This document shows, one piece after another, positions 1-6,712 of a stretch of 11,773 nucleotides of DNA (the first letter of the stretch is position 1; each line of letters starts with the position of its first letter). Below the pieces are notes generated by a model. It was not told the origin of the DNA and did not search any database. It worked only from the letters and a program-made list of their open reading frames with translations. Source of the DNA: an uncultured Corynebacterium sp. (GTDB lineage: Bacteria; Actinomycetota; Actinomycetes; Mycobacteriales; Mycobacteriaceae); contig CALZCR010000019.1 in assembly GCA_945631445.1 (NCBI GenBank), forward strand, positions 1-11,773, in the 5' to 3' direction. The position numbers and the translations under genes are program-made.

Positions 1-419
1 AGATCCTGGCCAAACGGCTGGGCTTCACCGGCGCACTGGGCACAGTCGCGGAGACCGAGGACGGGGTGCTCACCGGACGGCTGGTCGGCGACATCCTGCA
101 TGGGCCGGGCAAAGCGCACGCGGTGGCGGCGCTGGCCGCCCTGGAGGAACTCGACCTGTCGCGGTGCACCGCGTACTCGGACTCCATCAACGACGTCCCG
201 ATGCTGTCGATGGTGGGCACCGCCGTGGCCGTCAACCCCGACAGCAAGCTCAAGGCCGAGGCGCAGCGCCGCGGCTGGCTGGTGCGCGACTACCGCAGCG
301 CGCGCCGGGCGGTGCGCACGTGGGGGGTGCCCACCCTGGTCACCGCCGGGTTTTCGCTGTGGCGGCTGCGGCTGCGGCTGCGGGCCCGGCGCAAGCACGC
401 GCGGGCGAAGAACACGTAG
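1..419 (+). CDS. HAD-family phosphatase (SerB-like, subfamily IB), C-terminal part
   Basis: This is the 3' end of a gene that begins before the window; the first whole codon is at base 3 and the TAG stop is at 417-419, giving about 138 residues. HAD phosphatases hydrolyse phosphomonoesters through an aspartyl-phosphate. Two late HAD motifs are visible: the motif III lysine in a GKAHAV context (Lys codon 111-113) and motif [13 protein letters not shown], with the acidic pair at 180-182 and 192-194. The nucleophile motif DxDxT would lie upstream, outside the window. The tail has a short hydrophobic stretch ([12 protein letters not shown]) followed by a very Arg/Lys-rich end, which could be a membrane-proximal anchor. 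From gene order it probably corresponds to mycobacterial SerB1 (Rv0505c). The true substrate (phosphoserine or another) cannot be told from this fragment. Confidence 0.85.
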   Translation, partial: ILAKRLGFTGALGTVAETEDGVLTGRLVGDILHGPGKAHAVAALAALEELDLSRCTAYSDSINDVPMLSMVGTAVAVNPDSKLKAEAQRRGWLVRDYRSARRAVRTWGVPTLVTAGFSLWRLRLRLRARRKHARAKNT

Positions 420-427
420 GGAAAGCG

Positions 428-463
428 CGACGGGCCCCACATGCGAACATGCGGGGCCCGTCG
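428..463. terminator. GC-rich hairpin between convergent genes
   Basis: An 11-base arm (428-438, CGACGGGCCCC) is perfectly complementary to 453-463. An A/C mismatch follows, then CATG/CATG pairing around a CGAA loop (444-447). It lies 8 bases after the HAD-phosphatase stop and 12 bases after the bS22 stop on the opposite strand, so it can serve as a shared bidirectional terminator. There is no clear T-run on either side, which is common for actinobacterial terminators. Termination is inferred; the stem is seen directly. Confidence 0.8.
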
Positions 464-475
464 GGTCGGTCGGCT

Positions 476-577
476 TTACTTGCCGAGCTTACGACGCTGG
501 ACGCGGGTGCGACGAAGCATCTTGCGGTGCTTCTTCTTCGACATACGCTTACGACGCTTCTTGACGACAGAACCCAT
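476..577 (-). CDS. Small ribosomal subunit protein bS22-type (33 aa, AURKAIP1/COX24 domain)
   Basis: A 33-residue, extremely basic protein: 18 of 33 residues are Lys or Arg. It starts [19 protein letters not shown] and ends RVQRRKLGK, with ATG at 577 and TAA at 478-476. This is nearly the sequence of the tiny actinobacterial protein (Rv0500B in M. tuberculosis) seen as bS22 in mycobacterial small-subunit structures and related to mitochondrial AURKAIP1/mS38. A good ribosome-binding site, GAGGA (589-585), sits 7 bases before the ATG. A plausible own promoter lies about 110 bases upstream, so it can be expressed apart from the regulator gene before it. Genes this short are easily missed in annotation. 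Identification rests on the sequence and on the conserved neighbour order with the BldC-like gene and proC. Confidence 0.93.
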   Translation of the reverse strand: MGSVVKKRRKRMSKKKHRKMLRRTRVQRRKLGK

Positions 578-686
578 AGAGGTGTCCTCATTTCTTGGTT
601 GTAGTTCGAACTTGCAAACCCGTCGCCCTCACGCGGGGTGAAGTTCGAGGTGCACTCTCGACCCGCGGGCGGACACGAATAGGTCA

Positions 687-715
687 ATCATAGCGAGCGA
701 TGAGGCGGCGACAAA
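687..715 (-). promoter_or_regulatory. Predicted promoter of the bS22 gene
   Basis: On the minus strand a -10 box TATGAT (692-687) is preceded by TTTGTC (715-710, 17-base spacer) or TTGTCG (714-709, 16-base spacer). The expected start, near 680, would give a leader of about 100 bases before the bS22 ATG. The -35 element falls in the loop of a small GGCGGC/GCCGCC hairpin (704-709 with 718-723) that lies just after the stop of the upstream gene. Predicted by eye only. Confidence 0.5.
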
Positions 716-723
716 GTGCCGCC
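704..723 (-). terminator. Short GC hairpin downstream of BldC-like gene
   Basis: GGCGGC (704-709) and GCCGCC (718-723) can pair around an 8-base loop, 16 bases after the stop of the helix-turn-helix gene. No T-run follows on the minus strand, so it would be at best a weak or partial terminator. It overlaps the predicted bS22 promoter. Confidence 0.35.
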
Positions 724-739
724 GCCACACCCGCCCGTC

Positions 740-931
740 TCAGCCGACCTCGTAGTACGACGAGTCGAGGTAGTCCTTCACGGCTTTCTCCGGCACGCGG
801 AACGAACGCCCCACCCGCACGGACGCCATCTCACCGGCGTGAATGAGCCGGTAGACCGTCATCTTCGAGACGCGCATGATGTCCGCGACCTCTGCGACGG
901 TGAGGAACTTTCCCTGATGTTCATGAGCCAT
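740..931 (-). CDS. BldC/excisionase-like helix-turn-helix DNA-binding protein
   Basis: A 63-residue protein made almost entirely of one MerR-type winged helix-turn-helix: FLTVAEVADIMRVSKMTVYR (residues 9-28) is the helix-turn-helix and RVGRSFRVPEKAVKDYL (39-55) the wing and last helix. Automatic annotation often calls this family excisionase, but no integrase or phage gene is near. The closest parallels are Streptomyces BldC and mycobacterial Rv0500A, which sits in the same place between proC and the bS22 gene. I chose the ATG at 931, with GAAGGG (947-942) 10 bases upstream. An in-frame start at 991 would add 20 residues with no family counterpart. It probably acts as a small transcription factor binding DNA cooperatively; its targets are unknown. 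Confidence 0.88.
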   Translation of the reverse strand: MAHEHQGKFLTVAEVADIMRVSKMTVYRLIHAGEMASVRVGRSFRVPEKAVKDYLDSSYYEVG

Positions 932-1006
932 ATTTTCACTACCCTTCAGCACGTGGCGCGCTGCAGGCTTCCCCTCCCGCAGGACATACACGCACGTGCC
1001 TGAACA

Positions 1007-1012
1007 AGCTTA
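1007..1012 (-). promoter_or_regulatory. Possible -10 box for the BldC-like gene
   Basis: TAAGCT on the minus strand (1012-1007) fits the TANNNT -10 pattern and lies about 75 bases before the ATG at 931, in the 133-base gap between proC and this gene. No convincing -35 is seen. The leader would contain two CACGTG palindromes (993-998 and 950-955). Weak prediction. Confidence 0.25.
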
Positions 1013-1064
1013 GCGTTAATCTTGTGACAGGTGCGACTGACCCGCAGAGAGAAATGAGCCCCGG

Positions 1065-1871
1065 TTACTTGCCCAACTCGGCGGAACGCTGGGCGCACTT
1101 TTCGGCCGCCCGGAAGAACGCGCCCCGCAGGCCGGACTCCTCCAGCTCCCGCAGGGCCGCCACAGTCGTGCCGCCCGGGGAGGAGACGTTGGCGCGCAGC
1201 GTCGTCGGGTCGGCTTCGCCGCGGCCCAGCAACGCGCCGGCGCCCTCCGCGGCGGTGGTGGCCAGCTTCGTGGCGACGTCGCGCTTGAGGCCCAGCTGCA
1301 CCCCGGCGTCGATGAGCGCCTCCGTGACCAGGAAGTAGTAGGCGGGCGACGAGCCCGCCAGGGCGGTGACCGCGTCCATGTCGGATTCGGCGACGACGGC
1401 GACCTCGCCGACGGCGCGCAGCATCTTCTCCACCGCCGCCATCTGCTCCTCGCTGACGTAGCGGCCCGGCGCGGCGGCGCTCATGCCCTTGCCCACCAGC
1501 ATCGGGGTGTTCGGCATGACGCGCACCACCGGGGTGCCGGCGGGCAGCGACTCCTCCATCTGCGCCAGCGTCACGCCGGCGGCTAGGGAGACCACGGTGG
1601 TGGAGTCGTTGTCGTCGACGGTCTCGGAGATGTCTTCGAGCATCGTGGTGATCCCGACGGGTTTGACGCACAGCGCGACGATATCGGCGCCTGCCGTCGC
1701 TTGGTTGTTGTCGTCCGTGGCCCTCACGCCGTATTTCTCGGCGAGTTCTTCCCGGCGGGAGGGGGTGCGGTTGGTGACGGTGATGGTGGCGGGGTCGTGG
1801 CCGGAGGCGACCAGGCCGGAGACCAGCGCCTCGCCGATCTGGCCGCCGCCGATTACTGCGATAGAAGTCAT
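1065..1871 (-). CDS. proC: Pyrroline-5-carboxylate reductase
   Basis: This 268-residue cytosolic enzyme reduces 1-pyrroline-5-carboxylate to L-proline with NAD(P)H, the last step of proline synthesis. Its length is normal for the family. The N-terminus is a Rossmann fold with the nucleotide loop [10 protein letters not shown] (residues 7-16). VMPNTP (118-123) and GSSPAY (173-178) are family-typical, and the C-terminal dimerisation and signature region contains SPGGTT (231-236). The ATG at 1871 places the first beta strand right at the N-terminus, as usual. The ribosome-binding site is weak (a GAGG very close to the ATG). The stop of the upstream membrane-protein gene is 58 bases away, so co-transcription with ppx and that gene is possible. 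The next gene is the BldC-like regulator, in the order conserved with mycobacteria. Confidence 0.96.
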   Translation of the reverse strand: MTSIAVIGGGQIGEALVSGLVASGHDPATITVTNRTPSRREELAEKYGVRATDDNNQATAGADIVALCVKPVGITTMLEDISETVDDNDSTTVVSLAAGVTLAQMEESLPAGTPVVRVMPNTPMLVGKGMSAAAPGRYVSEEQMAAVEKMLRAVGEVAVVAESDMDAVTALAGSSPAYYFLVTEALIDAGVQLGLKRDVATKLATTAAEGAGALLGRGEADPTTLRANVSSPGGTTVAALRELEESGLRGAFFRAAEKCAQRSAELGK

Positions 1872-1929
1872 GGCCTCGATGGTGCCAGAGAACGCATGCC
1901 CTGCGCACCCTCGTAGGAGATGAGGGGCG

Positions 1930-3180
1930 CTACAGGGAGATCAGTGCGGGGCCGAACGTGGTGACCAGGCCGACGAGGCCGGCCAGGGTCATGGTCATGC
2001 CGTCGCGGGTGGTGCGTAGGGCACGGACCGCGAAGATCATGACGGCGGTGACCGCCAGCGCCAGCGCACCGGTCAGCCAGGGGTTGAGCGATCCCCAGAG
2101 CATCTCGAAGACGAAGAAGACGACGGCGCCGATGACGATGCCCACGACCGCCATGCCGATGACGGCCACGGCGTTGCCGCCGGATTCTTCTTCGGCCTGG
2201 TCTTCCAGGTCGGTGTCCGTGCGTTCCGCGAGGCCGACGTTGCCGCCTGCGGCGGAGTCGGCGACGGCGGGCATGACGCCGGTGTCTTCCACGCCCGGCG
2301 TCGACGAGGCGACGGGGGCTTCCACGGGTGAGCGCTTGGTCTCTGCGGCGGTCTTCGGTTCTTGGACGTCGACCTTCTTGAGCACGCCGGTCTTCGCGTC
2401 GTCTGCGTCTGCGGCGGCTGGCTTCGGCGGGGTCGCCGGGGCGGGTTTCTTGGCGGCGGGTGTCTTGGGTGCCGGTTTCTTCGGCTCCGCAGGCTTTTTG
2501 CTCTCAGCCGGGGCGGTGGCCGGGGTCTTGGGTGCTGGTTTCTTCGGCTCCGCGGGCTTGGTGGCGGAAGGCTTCGCCGCCGGCTTCTTTGCCGCGGTTT
2601 CCTTCTGCTCTGCGGGGGTCTTCGCCGCAGGTGTCTTGGGTTCGGGCTTCTTCGTTTCTGCGGGCTTGGTCGCCGGGGCGGGTTTCTTATCGGCGGGTGT
2701 CTTGGGTGCCGGCTTCTTCGGCTCCACGGGCTTGGCGGCCTCGGCCGGTTTCTTTCCGGCCGGGGCCGTGGGCTCTGGTTTCTTCTGCTCCGCAGGCTTA
2801 GTCGCCGGGGCCGTGGGTGCAGGCGTCTTAGCCGCGGGCTTCTTAGTCTCCGCGGGTTTGGCGGCGGAGGGTTTCTCCGCCGGCTTCTTTGCCGCGGGTC
2901 TTGCCGACTCAGTCGGCTTGGGCGCCGGTTTTTCGGGCTCTGGCTGCGGGTCCTTCGCGGGGGACGAAGGTTTTTCTTCCCCGTCGATGGAGACCGCGGT
3001 GTGCTTCGCCTGCGGTGGGGCGTCGGTGACAGCGGGGAACGAGCCGGTCAGCTCGGCGACGGAAATGCCACCGTCTTCCAGGCTGCGTCGACGGCGTCGC
3101 TTGGGTGTGCCCGCGTCAGGGTTGTTCTTGCGCGCACGAGCCAGCAACTCTGCAACTGTCAGCTGCTTGTCTTCAGCCAT
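1930..3180 (-). CDS. Lys/Pro/Ala-repeat protein with three C-terminal membrane helices (Rv0497-like)
   Basis: A 416-residue protein of unknown function. The conserved-looking N-terminus has [12 protein letters not shown] (8-19), a basic patch KRRRRR (27-32) and [15 protein letters not shown] (37-51). Residues about 75-256 are a low-complexity tract built on a [18 protein letters not shown] unit, with six recognisable copies starting near 108, 128, 150, 172, 208 and 225. An acidic linker follows, then three hydrophobic segments at about 335-360, 368-386 and 394-413. The repeat domain is probably cytoplasmic or wall-spanning; topology cannot be settled here. GAGGAGAC (3192-3185) marks the ATG at 3180; an in-frame start at 3261 would run into ppx. 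It lies 17 bases after ppx, so the two are almost certainly one transcript. By position and ends it matches mycobacterial Rv0497, whose role is also unclear. No catalytic motif is visible. Confidence 0.85.
   Translation of the reverse strand: MAEDKQLTVAELLARARKNNPDAGTPKRRRRRSLEDGGISVAELTGSFPAVTDAPPQAKHTAVSIDGEEKPSSPAKDPQPEPEKPAPKPTESARPAAKKPAEKPSAAKPAETKKPAAKTPAPTAPATKPAEQKKPEPTAPAGKKPAEAAKPVEPKKPAPKTPADKKPAPATKPAETKKPEPKTPAAKTPAEQKETAAKKPAAKPSATKPAEPKKPAPKTPATAPAESKKPAEPKKPAPKTPAAKKPAPATPPKPAAADADDAKTGVLKKVDVQEPKTAAETKRSPVEAPVASSTPGVEDTGVMPAVADSAAGGNVGLAERTDTDLEDQAEEESGGNAVAVIGMAVVGIVIGAVVFFVFEMLWGSLNPWLTGALALAVTAVMIFAVRALRTTRDGMTMTLAGLVGLVTTFGPALISL
2413..2913 (-). repeat. Degenerate direct repeats encoding the Lys/Pro/Ala tract
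   Basis: Within the membrane-protein gene, codons for residues about 90-256 form imperfect tandem units of roughly 14-22 codons. Plus-strand blocks such as GTCTTGGGTGCCGGTTTCTT recur near 2460, 2520 and 2700 with small changes. Near-identical nucleotide blocks, rather than protein similarity alone, suggest recent expansion by slippage or unequal recombination. Copy number may vary among strains. The repeats remain in frame. Confidence 0.75.
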
Positions 3181-3197
3181 GATCGTCTCCTCGTTCC

Positions 3198-4130
3198 TTA
3201 TTCTGCCAGACCCTTGTCCAGGCGGTGCAGGATGACTCCTTCGCGCAACGCCCAGGGACAAATCTCAATTTTCTCCAGACCCAGCGCACGCATCCCGGCC
3301 TCAGCCACGAGAGCTCCGGCCACGATCTGGTGGGACCGGTCGGCGCTGATGCCTTCCAGCTCTGCCCGGTCGGCCGCGGTCATCCGGGAGATGAACGCGA
3401 TCAACTGACGCAGACCCGGCGCGGTCAACGTTCGCTGAATGTACGGTCCCGCGGAGCTCGGCGCCGCGCCGGTGAGGCGGGCGAGCGTACGGAACGTCTT
3501 CGATGTTCCCACTGCCAGGCCGTCCACGCCAACTGTTTTGAATTGGCGGGCGGCGTCGGCGAGTTCCGCGTCGATGTAGTCGCGGAGCATGTTGATTTTT
3601 TTGCGGTCGGGCGGGTCGGTGTCGAACCAGTGGTGGGTGAGGCGGCCGGCGCCCAGATCGAGGGAGACCGCCAGGTCGGGGTCTTCGTCGGAGCCGGTGG
3701 ACAGCTCAAAGGAGCCGCCGCCGATGTCGAGGTTGGTGATGCGGCCGACGGACCAGCCGTACCAGCGGCGGGCGGCGAGGAAGGTCAGGCGGGCTTCGTC
3801 TTCGCCGGTGAGCACGCGCAGGTGGACGCCGGTCTCCTTCTCGACGTGGGCGAGGACCTCGGCGCTGTTGGCCGCGGAACGCACGGCGGAGGTGGCGAAG
3901 GCGATCATCTCCTCGCAGCCGAGTTTGCCCACCAGGTCCGCGGCTTCGGCCACGGAGCTGGTGAGCCTGTTCAGGCCTTTGTCGTCGATCGCGCCGTCGT
4001 CGTCAAGCATCTCGACGAGCCGAAGCCCGGTCTTCCAGTCGCTCATGGGGGTTGGACGGCCGCCTGCCCGGGCGTCGACCGCCACGAGATGGACCGTGTT
4101 GCTGCCCACATCCAATACACCTAATCTCAC
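3198..4130 (-). CDS. ppx: Ppx/GppA-family phosphatase (exopolyphosphatase)
   Basis: A 310-residue actin-fold (ASKHA) phosphatase that removes terminal phosphate from inorganic polyphosphate, or in GppA-type members acts on pppGpp. Visible motifs are phosphate loop 1 [10 protein letters not shown] (6-15), the region [11 protein letters not shown] (105-115) with the likely catalytic Glu at about 110, and phosphate loop 2 [10 protein letters not shown] (134-143). The length matches the short actinobacterial forms, which lack the C-terminal HD domain of E. coli Ppx. I chose the GTG at 4130 because the protein then begins [11 protein letters not shown], as in the family. The frame is open to 4430 only as an artefact over the divergent gene. 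No clear ribosome-binding site precedes the GTG, and a -10 (TAACCT) ends 7 bases before it, so the mRNA is probably leaderless. The repeat membrane protein follows 17 bases downstream. Confidence 0.93.
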   Translation of the reverse strand: MRLGVLDVGSNTVHLVAVDARAGGRPTPMSDWKTGLRLVEMLDDDGAIDDKGLNRLTSSVAEAADLVGKLGCEEMIAFATSAVRSAANSAEVLAHVEKETGVHLRVLTGEDEARLTFLAARRWYGWSVGRITNLDIGGGSFELSTGSDEDPDLAVSLDLGAGRLTHHWFDTDPPDRKKINMLRDYIDAELADAARQFKTVGVDGLAVGTSKTFRTLARLTGAAPSSAGPYIQRTLTAPGLRQLIAFISRMTAADRAELEGISADRSHQIVAGALVAEAGMRALGLEKIEICPWALREGVILHRLDKGLAE

Positions 4131-4137
4131 ACTTTCT

Positions 4138-4156
4138 AGGTTAGACGGTCTAGGGT
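4138..4156. promoter_or_regulatory. Back-to-back leaderless promoters with a central palindrome
   Basis: Only 34 bases (4131-4164) separate the GTG starts of ppx and the divergent Cys-rich gene. A minus-strand -10, TAACCT (4143-4138), lies 7 bases before the ppx GTG. A plus-strand -10, TAGGGT (4151-4156), lies 8 bases before the other GTG. Between and across them is a perfect odd palindrome, TAGAC-G-GTCTA (4142-4152). The -35 region of each promoter would fall inside the start of the other gene, so two polymerases could not bind at once. Promoter function is inferred from spacing. Confidence 0.5.
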
Positions 4157-4164
4157 GTGCGGGT

Positions 4165-5088
4165 GTGAACCAACCTCGCAGCACCACGGTATTCCTCGGC
4201 TTCCCGGCGGACTCCCCCGCCGGGCGGTCCATTTCTTCCGGCCGGGAGGTCGCACCCGATTTTCCGCGCGACTGGTTTGAATTCACCAACCCGGCCGACG
4301 AGCACCACGTCTTCTCCGTCGATCTGACGTGGGTGGAGTCGCATTGGGGGTGCGCGTTCGGCACGGAGGCGTGCCCGGGCATCAATTCGGAGACCCCGGA
4401 CATCGGTTGCTGTACGCACGGGGCGTACATGGCGGATGAGGTGGACCGGGACCAGCTCTATGACGCGGTGGCGGAGATGCCGGCGAAGTACTGGCAGAAC
4501 CGTCCGGTGGGATTGGCCGAGTTCTTGGCGGACGACGATCCCGCGCAGCTGGATCCGTGGCTGGTGTGGGACGAGTTGGACGACGAGGACGGCAATCCGG
4601 AGCCGGCGTTGAAGACGAAGGTCATCGACGGGGCGTGTATTTTCGCCAACCGCGCCGGCTGGGCGACGGGCACCGGGTGCGCGTTGCACCAGTGGGCGGT
4701 GGACACCGGTCAGGAGTTGACGGTGGCCAAGCCGGAGGTGTGCTGGCAGGTGCCGCTGCGCCGGCACGAGGAGTATGAGGAGCGCACCGACGGGCAGGAG
4801 ATCCTGCGCACCACCATCGGCGAGTACGACCGCCGGGCGTGGGGCAACGGCGGGGAGGACTTCGACTGGTACTGCACCGGGGATTCCGGTTGCCACACCT
4901 CTTCGGAGCCGGTGTGGAAGAGCGAGAAGAACGAGCTCGTCGCCCTGATGGGTGAGGAATGCTACCAGATTTTGGCGGATCACTGCCAGGCGCGTGCCGA
5001 CGCCGCGCAGGCCGTGGGCGAGGGGTTGTTCGCCCGGCACCCGGCCACGGTCAAAGCGAAGGCGGAAGGCGCCGTTCCACGAAGCTGA
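4165..5088 (+). CDS. Conserved cysteine-rich protein (Rv0495c-like, possible metal or Fe-S binding)
   Basis: A 307-residue protein with no signal peptide or membrane segment and 11 cysteines, at residues 63, 70, 82, 83, 158, 172, 193, 237, 243, 266 and 274. The pattern [13 protein letters not shown], then GCCTHGAY, then [12 protein letters not shown] and CWQVPLRR resembles the C...CC...C...C layout of YkgJ/DUF3109-type zinc- or iron-chelating families. A metal or Fe-S centre is therefore a reasonable guess, but the ligands are not proven. Divergence from ppx matches the mycobacterial Rv0495c-ppx pair; I recall reports linking Rv0495c to redox homeostasis but cannot check them. The GTG at 4165 is the only nearby start that avoids overlapping ppx; no ribosome-binding site is seen and a leaderless mRNA is likely. 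Its last 38 bases overlap the end of the convergent hydrolase gene. Confidence 0.88.
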   Translation: MNQPRSTTVFLGFPADSPAGRSISSGREVAPDFPRDWFEFTNPADEHHVFSVDLTWVESHWGCAFGTEACPGINSETPDIGCCTHGAYMADEVDRDQLYDAVAEMPAKYWQNRPVGLAEFLADDDPAQLDPWLVWDELDDEDGNPEPALKTKVIDGACIFANRAGWATGTGCALHQWAVDTGQELTVAKPEVCWQVPLRRHEEYEERTDGQEILRTTIGEYDRRAWGNGGEDFDWYCTGDSGCHTSSEPVWKSEKNELVALMGEECYQILADHCQARADAAQAVGEGLFARHPATVKAKAEGAVPRS

Positions 5089-6013
5089 CGATCTCCGCGA
5101 CCACCAGGTCGCGGGTCTCGGGTTCGTTGTGGATCTCGTGGCGCACCCCCGGGTACACCCGGGTGCGCACGGCGCGGTTGCCGGCCGACCACAGCTGATT
5201 GGCCAGGTGGTAGGCGCCTTCACCGTAGTTTCCCATGGGGTCTTGGTCGCCGGACATGATCAGCACCGGCATGTCGGTGGGCAGTCGTTTGGCGAACCAG
5301 GCGGTGCCCACCCGGACATATAACAGCAGCAGGTCGCGGGCGAATTCGCTGGTGGGGCGCACCCGGGTGCTGCCCAGCGGGTCGGCGTCGAAGTCGGCGC
5401 GCACGGCCTCGCTGCGGGCGATCCAGGCGGTGGGCGGGGCGTCTTCTCCGAAGCGGTAGTTCGTCCGGCCGGCCAACACGCCCATCAGTTCGTTCATGGC
5501 GCCCTCCTCCCGCCCGCTGGGACTCAGCGCCGCCCGCGCCCCGTAACGCACGACCTCGAGGTCCAGGCCGACGGAGGTCAGTTGTTCGACCACGCCGCTG
5601 AGGATCACGCCGCTGAGGTCGTCGGCGTAGCGGGAAACGTACTCGCGGGCGATCATCGACCCCCAGCTGTGCCCGAAAAGAAAGAGCGGCGTGTCCGGGA
5701 AGCGCTGCCGGACGTGTTCGGTCAGCGTGCGCTCGTCGCGGACGTAGGTTTCATAACCGGTGCCGCCGGTGTCCTGCCAGTGGCCGGACTCCCGGGCGGT
5801 GACCCCGTGGCCGACGTGGTCGTCGGCGGCGACGACGTAGCCGTCCGCGACCAGAGTCTCGATCATCCGGCGGTAACGGCCGTGGTGTTCGGCGTACCCG
5901 TGCAGCAACTGGATCACCGCCCGGGGCTGACCGTGGGGGCGGTAGATCCACGCGTAGACGTGGTCGCGCTTGTTGAAGGAGCGGAAGGTGAACTCCTCTG
6001 CCGTCAACCCCAT
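5051..6013 (-). CDS. Alpha/beta hydrolase (monoacylglycerol lipase / S33-like)
   Basis: A 320-residue serine hydrolase of the Hydrolase_4 (lysophospholipase/monoacylglycerol lipase-like) type, without a signal peptide, so probably cytosolic. It shows the oxyanion-side [10 protein letters not shown] (38-47), the nucleophile elbow GHSWGS (114-119, Ser116), a likely acid in SGDQDP (254-259, Asp258 or Asp256) and the catalytic His in VRHEIHNE (His292). A lid-like insert occupies about 140-240. The likely substrate is a glycerol or lysophospholipid ester; this is inference. ATG at 6013 lies 12 bases after the regX3 stop with only a weak GGCGGGA ribosome-binding site, so it is probably co-transcribed with senX3-regX3. 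Its 3' end overlaps the Cys-rich gene tail-to-tail. I do not recall a hydrolase at this spot in the mycobacterial block. Confidence 0.9.
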   Translation of the reverse strand: MGLTAEEFTFRSFNKRDHVYAWIYRPHGQPRAVIQLLHGYAEHHGRYRRMIETLVADGYVVAADDHVGHGVTARESGHWQDTGGTGYETYVRDERTLTEHVRQRFPDTPLFLFGHSWGSMIAREYVSRYADDLSGVILSGVVEQLTSVGLDLEVVRYGARAALSPSGREEGAMNELMGVLAGRTNYRFGEDAPPTAWIARSEAVRADFDADPLGSTRVRPTSEFARDLLLLYVRVGTAWFAKRLPTDMPVLIMSGDQDPMGNYGEGAYHLANQLWSAGNRAVRTRVYPGVRHEIHNEPETRDLVVAEIVSFVERRLPPSL

Positions 6014-6025
6014 GCGCGGTCCCGC

Positions 6026-6712
6026 CTAGGCCTCGAACTTGTAGCCCAGGCCGCGGACGGTGACCAGCTGACGGGGACGGGAAGGCTCTTCCTCGATCTT
6101 GGAGCGCAGGCGCTTGACGTGCACATCCAGGGTCTTGGTGTCGCCGACGTAATCGGCGCCCCAGACGCGGTCGATGAGCTGGCCGCGGGTGAGCACCCGA
6201 CCGGCGTTGCGCATCAGGTACTCGAGCAGGTCGAACTCCTTGAGCGGCATGGGAACCGGTTCGCCGGCGACGGTGACGGTGTGGCGTTCGACGTCCATGC
6301 GCACGCGCCCGCCCTCCAAGACCTGATCGTCATCCACGGCTTCTTCTTCCTCGCCGCCGCGGCGCAGGACCGCGCGGATGCGGGCGATGAGCTCGCGGGA
6401 GGAGTACGGCTTGGTGACGTAGTCGTCGGCGCCGAGCTCTAGGCCGACGACCTTGTCGATCTCCGAGTCACGGGCGGTGACCATGATCACCGGCACATTC
6501 GAGGTCTGGCGCAGCTGCTTGCACACGTCGGTGCCGGACATGCCGGGCAGCATCAGATCCAGTAACACGATGTCGACCTGGCTGCGGCCGAATTCTTCCA
6601 ACGCGGTCGGACCGTCGCCGGCGAGGAGCACCTCGAACCCCTCCTTACGCAGGAGGAATGCCAGCGGATCCGCCAAAGATTCCTCGTCCTCAACGATCAG
6701 GATGGTTGTCAT
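6026..6712 (-). CDS. regX3: OmpR/PhoB-family response regulator RegX3-like
   Basis: A 228-residue two-domain transcription factor. The receiver domain (1-118) has the acidic pocket VEDE (7-10), the phosphoacceptor Asp52 in LLDLMLPGMSG, Thr79 and Lys101 in VTKPY. An acidic linker (EEEEAVDDD) joins it to a winged-helix DNA-binding domain (132-228) containing LTRGQLIDRVWG (174-185), TLDVHVKRLRSKIE (194-207) and a terminal RGLGYKF. In mycobacteria RegX3 with SenX3 controls the response to low phosphate. The C. glutamicum counterpart is, I believe, CgtR3, while that organism uses a different pair (PhoRS) for phosphate, so the signal here is uncertain. AAAGGA (6726-6721) lies 8 bases before the ATG. 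The gene overlaps the end of senX3 by 23 bases, indicating translational coupling. Confidence 0.94.
   Translation of the reverse strand: MTTILIVEDEESLADPLAFLLRKEGFEVLLAGDGPTALEEFGRSQVDIVLLDLMLPGMSGTDVCKQLRQTSNVPVIMVTARDSEIDKVVGLELGADDYVTKPYSSRELIARIRAVLRRGGEEEEAVDDDQVLEGGRVRMDVERHTVTVAGEPVPMPLKEFDLLEYLMRNAGRVLTRGQLIDRVWGADYVGDTKTLDVHVKRLRSKIEEEPSRPRQLVTVRGLGYKFEA

Noticed and set aside
740..931. Excisionase, and hence a possible phage or integrated element
   Set aside because: The helix-turn-helix family is shared with BldC, and the gene sits in conserved order between proC and the bS22 gene. No integrase, attachment-site repeat or other phage gene is present.
2413..2913. Repeat array considered as CRISPR
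   Set aside because: The units are degenerate, contiguous, in frame and coding; there are no identical repeats with unique spacers and no cas genes nearby.
1958..3235. Long plus-strand open frame opposite the repeat membrane protein, Gly/Ala/Phe-rich
   Set aside because: It is the complement of the Lys/Pro/Ala repeat gene. The low-complexity composition follows from the repeated codons, and it has no family motif or suitable start.
4131..4430. N-terminal extension of ppx to 4430
   Set aside because: The extra 100 residues lack Ppx similarity and would overlap the start of the divergent Cys-rich gene and its promoter.
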